Shown piece after piece: positions 61,210 through 64,000 of a stretch of DNA of 64,000 bases. The translations under genes were made by a program, and so were the position numbers. Under the pieces are notes generated by a model, which saw only the letters and a program-made list of their open reading frames with translations, was not told where the DNA came from and did no database searches. Every line of letters starts with the position of its first letter. Position 1 is the stretch's first letter. This DNA comes from Apium graveolens (Eukaryota > Streptophyta > Magnoliopsida > Apiales > Apiaceae). The stretch covers positions 63,709,414 to 63,773,413 of the forward strand of contig NC_133653.1 of assembly GCF_009905375.1 (NCBI RefSeq), in the 5' to 3' direction.

Positions 61210-61217
61210 ACTGAGAT

Positions 61218-61903
61218 TAGGGGTGTACACGGATCTGGTTGGGCGGGTTGGGAGAATTTAGTAACTCAACCCAATTAATTCGGGTTTTCAAAATTTCAAC
61301 ACAACCCAAACCGTTTAAATTTGTAATCCAAACCAATTTGTATACTTCGGTTTGGTTCGGTTTGGATCGGTTTGATCGGTTTATTAATTTACAAAATTAA
61401 TATAAAAAAGTATAATAAAACATAAGATTTCAAAATTTAAAACACTTGAAAATAGTTCAAAACAATATTACAATCCTCCATATTGAATAGTCTTAAGCAT
61501 CTAATTTTTGACACCAAAAGGACTAATAATATTGCTTACGCTTTAAATATTGGAATGAATCATAAATGCAAAAACATAACACTAATCAAACATCTATTGT
61601 TGTTACGAAATGAACTATGAAAACGGAGGTTATAAGTTACATTTAGAGTTACAGATAAATGGATGTATGTAATAGGCCTAAACATAATTTTTGGATTAAC
61701 TTATTAGCATGTACATATATTTTTTAATCGGGTTGGGTTGGATTTGTTTAAATTTATTGAAAACCATATCCAACCCAATTAAATCGGATTGACATTTTTT
61801 CAACCCAAATATGTATCGGGTTGAAAAAAATCGGTTTGGTTCGGCCGAAATAGGGTCGGTTCGGTTTGGATTGGTCGAGTTGGTCAAACCGTGTACACCC
61901 CTA
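61218..61903. mobile_element. Non-autonomous hAT-type element (686 bp)
   Basis: Ends TAGGGGTGTACACGG and CCGTGTACACCCCTA, a perfect 15-bp inverted repeat, flanked by the 8-bp duplication ACTGAGAT (61,210-61,217 and 61,904-61,911). Subterminal regions hold many CGGTTTGGTT/AACCCAAACC-like repeats. The 8-bp duplication and the AGGGGTGTA terminus fit hAT. No transposase. Confidence 0.88.
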
Positions 61904-61911
61904 ACTGAGAT

Positions 61912-62903
61912 TGTTAAAACCTGCGGAAGTATCTACTCATTACAGAATCTCATGTGTCAAAGTGTGGATTTCATATAGTAAAAAAAAGGACGTGCTATAT
62001 CCGAAACGTACAAATATAGCAAATATTGTAAAGGCAGATATATTAATAGATGACTTTTAGCCTTTCATATGATTATCTTAATTACTAGCAATCTTTGGCT
62101 CTCCTTTTTCCTTGTAACATCCATTCTACTAGCCTATATAAGACTTGCTTGTACTTTGTTTATAACAGAATTACAAGATGATCTCTTTCATTATTATGTA
62201 GCTCTCTCTCAATCTCTCTTATATATTATATATATAACATGTTATCAGCACGATAGTGTAAATTGGTGTTATAAATCCAAGAAGAAGAGGATTCTACGAA
62301 ATTTTTATTATTTCAGTTTGTCCATCAGGTAAGTACACTATTTTTAGTTTACTTTGCTTCGGTTGCAATAAGATGATCTATATGTGCTTATTATGTGCCT
62401 GATTCTTATATATTTTGTATCTGATTCATTATCCGTTGGAATTTATTAAACTTATACTCGTTGTAAAGGTTTTTTGATTATCTACAATCTTTCTTCTTTG
62501 TGTTTTTCCAAAATCTGCTTATAAGTATATCAAAATCTGCATTTTATGTAATCTGATTGTATGATTCATGGTGATATGCATTAACTTCTAAAAATTCATA
62601 GAAAATTAAATATTTGTTCAAATATTATGAGACATATCATTCTGGGAATATCTTTTCGATATATACCTTTTGTCTTTACATTCCATTACCATATACTGTG
62701 ATTTAGATGTCTTAAATATCAAAATACTATCATAATCAAGAGCTGATTCTGTAACTACAGTTTCACAAATATTTATTTTCTGAATTCGTTACTTGTTCGT
62801 TTTCAACGAGCCTTATCATTCTGGAAAGGTACCGGAATTTTCTACATTTTTTGTGTTTAATACTTTTTCAGATAAAATCATCTTCATAGAGTAAATTGGT
62901 ATT
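61912..62903 (+). other. Intergenic DNA with a possible copia 5' LTR end
   Basis: At 62,131-62,239 there is a promoter-like layout: TATATAAG, then CT-rich sequence and an end ATAACA. It is followed at 62,240 by TGTTATCAGCACGAT, which resembles a primer-binding site not complementary to Met-tRNA. A short leader follows, with no gag before the sequence is cut by the LTR at 62,904. The left end of this LTR is unclear. Confidence 0.4.
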
Positions 62904-64000
62904 TGTTAGGTAATGAATCACACACAGGGGGGGGGTGAATGTGTTTTTCTGATTTAGGCTTTTCTTGAAAGATATTGGTTGAACAAAGTAAATTAAATCT
63001 TGTATAAAAAAGTGTTCATGCAGAAATTAACTTGCATAAAATAAAGAACACAGATCTTCAAAACTCACTTAATTTTTGTACTAAAAATTAAGATGTTTTG
63101 CTACAAAATTTCTAAGCTCTTTGAAGTTAAAGAGCTCAGCTTCTTCTCGAGAGTGTTACAAGAATTTTGATCTAAATTGTTACTTCTGACTAGAGGACCA
63201 GTGTTAACTTTATATCTCAGTTAACTGCTGGTTTATACAATGGATAATAAACATGCTATTAACTTTTCTAAACTGTCACTTGTCATTTCTATTTATAGAA
63301 AAGCAAATCTTCCATTTCTGGCTTAGCATATCTTTGGCATCCCGTGTTTACTTTAATCTTCCTCTGTTAGTTAATCTTTGCCCTTGATCTTGCACACTCT
63401 TCAAGCCGCTTTTTGTAGATTTGTCAATCCAGCTGTTGGATTGTTTGTTGATTGTTTATCTTGGTTATTGAACTCATCTGCAATTTTATACTTTGAGACT
63501 GTACTTCGAGATCTCCAGTTTGAGTTAATAGAACTCTTGACATCTCGATAAGTATATAGACTTATCGAGATCTCTAGCACTCCATATTGAGTTTGACTTG
63601 TAGAGGTCAGCTTGTCGAGATCTCTAGTCTTCACATCTTCACTTTGACTTGTAGATATCTCTGAGTTCTCGAATGCATGTAGACTTGTCGATAACTCTGA
63701 GTTCTTTAGCGAAATAATGACTTGTTGATATCTCCAATCTTTAGTTCTTCAAATTTTCTTGTAGATATCTTCTTGAGTTCTCGAGTGGCTTTCCTGACTT
63801 CTCTACACCCGATGGATGTTGCTTATCCGTCGAGTAGTGATGGCTTATCCATCGAGTAGACATTGCTTATCCATCGGGTAGACATTGCTCCTCCATCGAG
63901 TAAATATTGCTCATCCGTCGGGTTGATGTTGTTCATCCGTCGGTACTCTTTGGAGTTTAAATGACTTCTCGATAAGTTATTCTAGAGTTCTCGAATGATT
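62904..64000 (-). repeat. LTR of E2 family, minus strand, cut by window end
   Basis: On the minus strand it ends ...GTGATTCATTACCTAACA at 62,904, like the E2 LTR (ends 10,730). It shares the leader-like AGTGAGTTTTGAAGATCTGTG block, the tandem repeats (63,805-63,945) and the palindromic CTTCTCGATAAG motifs. A run of nine G at about 62,927-62,935 replaces the shorter run in E2. The reading frame 63,401-63,634 resembles one in the E2 LTR but is not considered a gene. The element body lies right of the window, or this is a solo LTR. Confidence 0.85.
63805..63945 (-). repeat. Tandem repeat in E2-family LTR (about 6 copies)
   Basis: Units like GCTTATCCGTCGAGTAGACATT on plus, the reverse complement of the unit at 9,701-9,862. 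Copies vary at several positions (CCGTCG, CCATCG, CCATCGGG). Confidence 0.85.

Overview
This is a plant nuclear window, almost certainly a eudicot. The evidence is spliced genes with GT-AG introns, plant Ty1/copia and Ty3/gypsy retrotransposon lineages, a Stowaway-type MITE, and two recognisable plant housekeeping genes. I cannot name the species; an asterid such as an Apiaceae member is a guess from the retroelement style.

Positions 1-42,751 are one deep nest of LTR retrotransposons, which I label to explain the layout. E1 is a SIRE-like copia element on + whose long third ORF (ORF3, after pol) starts at 11,767 and whose 3' LTR ends at 42,751; its 5' part lies left of the window. E1 is broken by three insertions. 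(a) A gypsy-type LTR piece (10,731-11,220) hosts E2 (2,153-10,730), which is itself interrupted by E3 (1-2,152). (b) A 3.4 kb solo LTR (14,960-18,397) has the target duplication CTAAG. (c) CopB, a minus-strand copia element (18,622-40,323), has the target duplication ATGAT. CopB is split by SIREx (23,369-36,199, duplication TTCTT), another minus-strand SIRE-like element. SIREx is chimeric: its 5' LTR is cut off and joined to gag-protease-integrase sequence from an unrelated copia element (CopC). All coding regions in the nest carry stops, frameshifts or deletions, but several ORF3 and pol segments remain long.

From 42,752 to 47,260 comes AT-rich sequence with an RNase H-like pseudogene and a broken endogenous pararetrovirus (Caulimoviridae-like) fragment on the minus strand. 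It carries RT, RNase H, a post-pol ORF remnant and a possible promoter.

The gene island is 47,515-60,669. The coatomer zeta subunit gene (+, 7 coding exons, 177 aa) converges on a GBF-interacting protein 1-like gene (-, 10 coding exons, 845 aa). Both models were built by joining exons at GT-AG sites with phase kept, and both read through without a stop. Their introns hold small DNA transposons and tandem repeats.

From 60,670 to the end there is the likely GIP1-like promoter, a non-autonomous hAT-type element with an 8-bp target duplication, a possible copia LTR end with a non-Met primer site, and a truncated minus-strand LTR of the E2 family.

I saw no tRNA, rRNA, CRISPR or bacterial-type features. 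The most unusual items are the chimeric SIREx element, the C-terminal module shared by all four ORF3 copies, the pol-deleted but ORF3-retaining E2, and the palindromic motif arrays in the E2 family.
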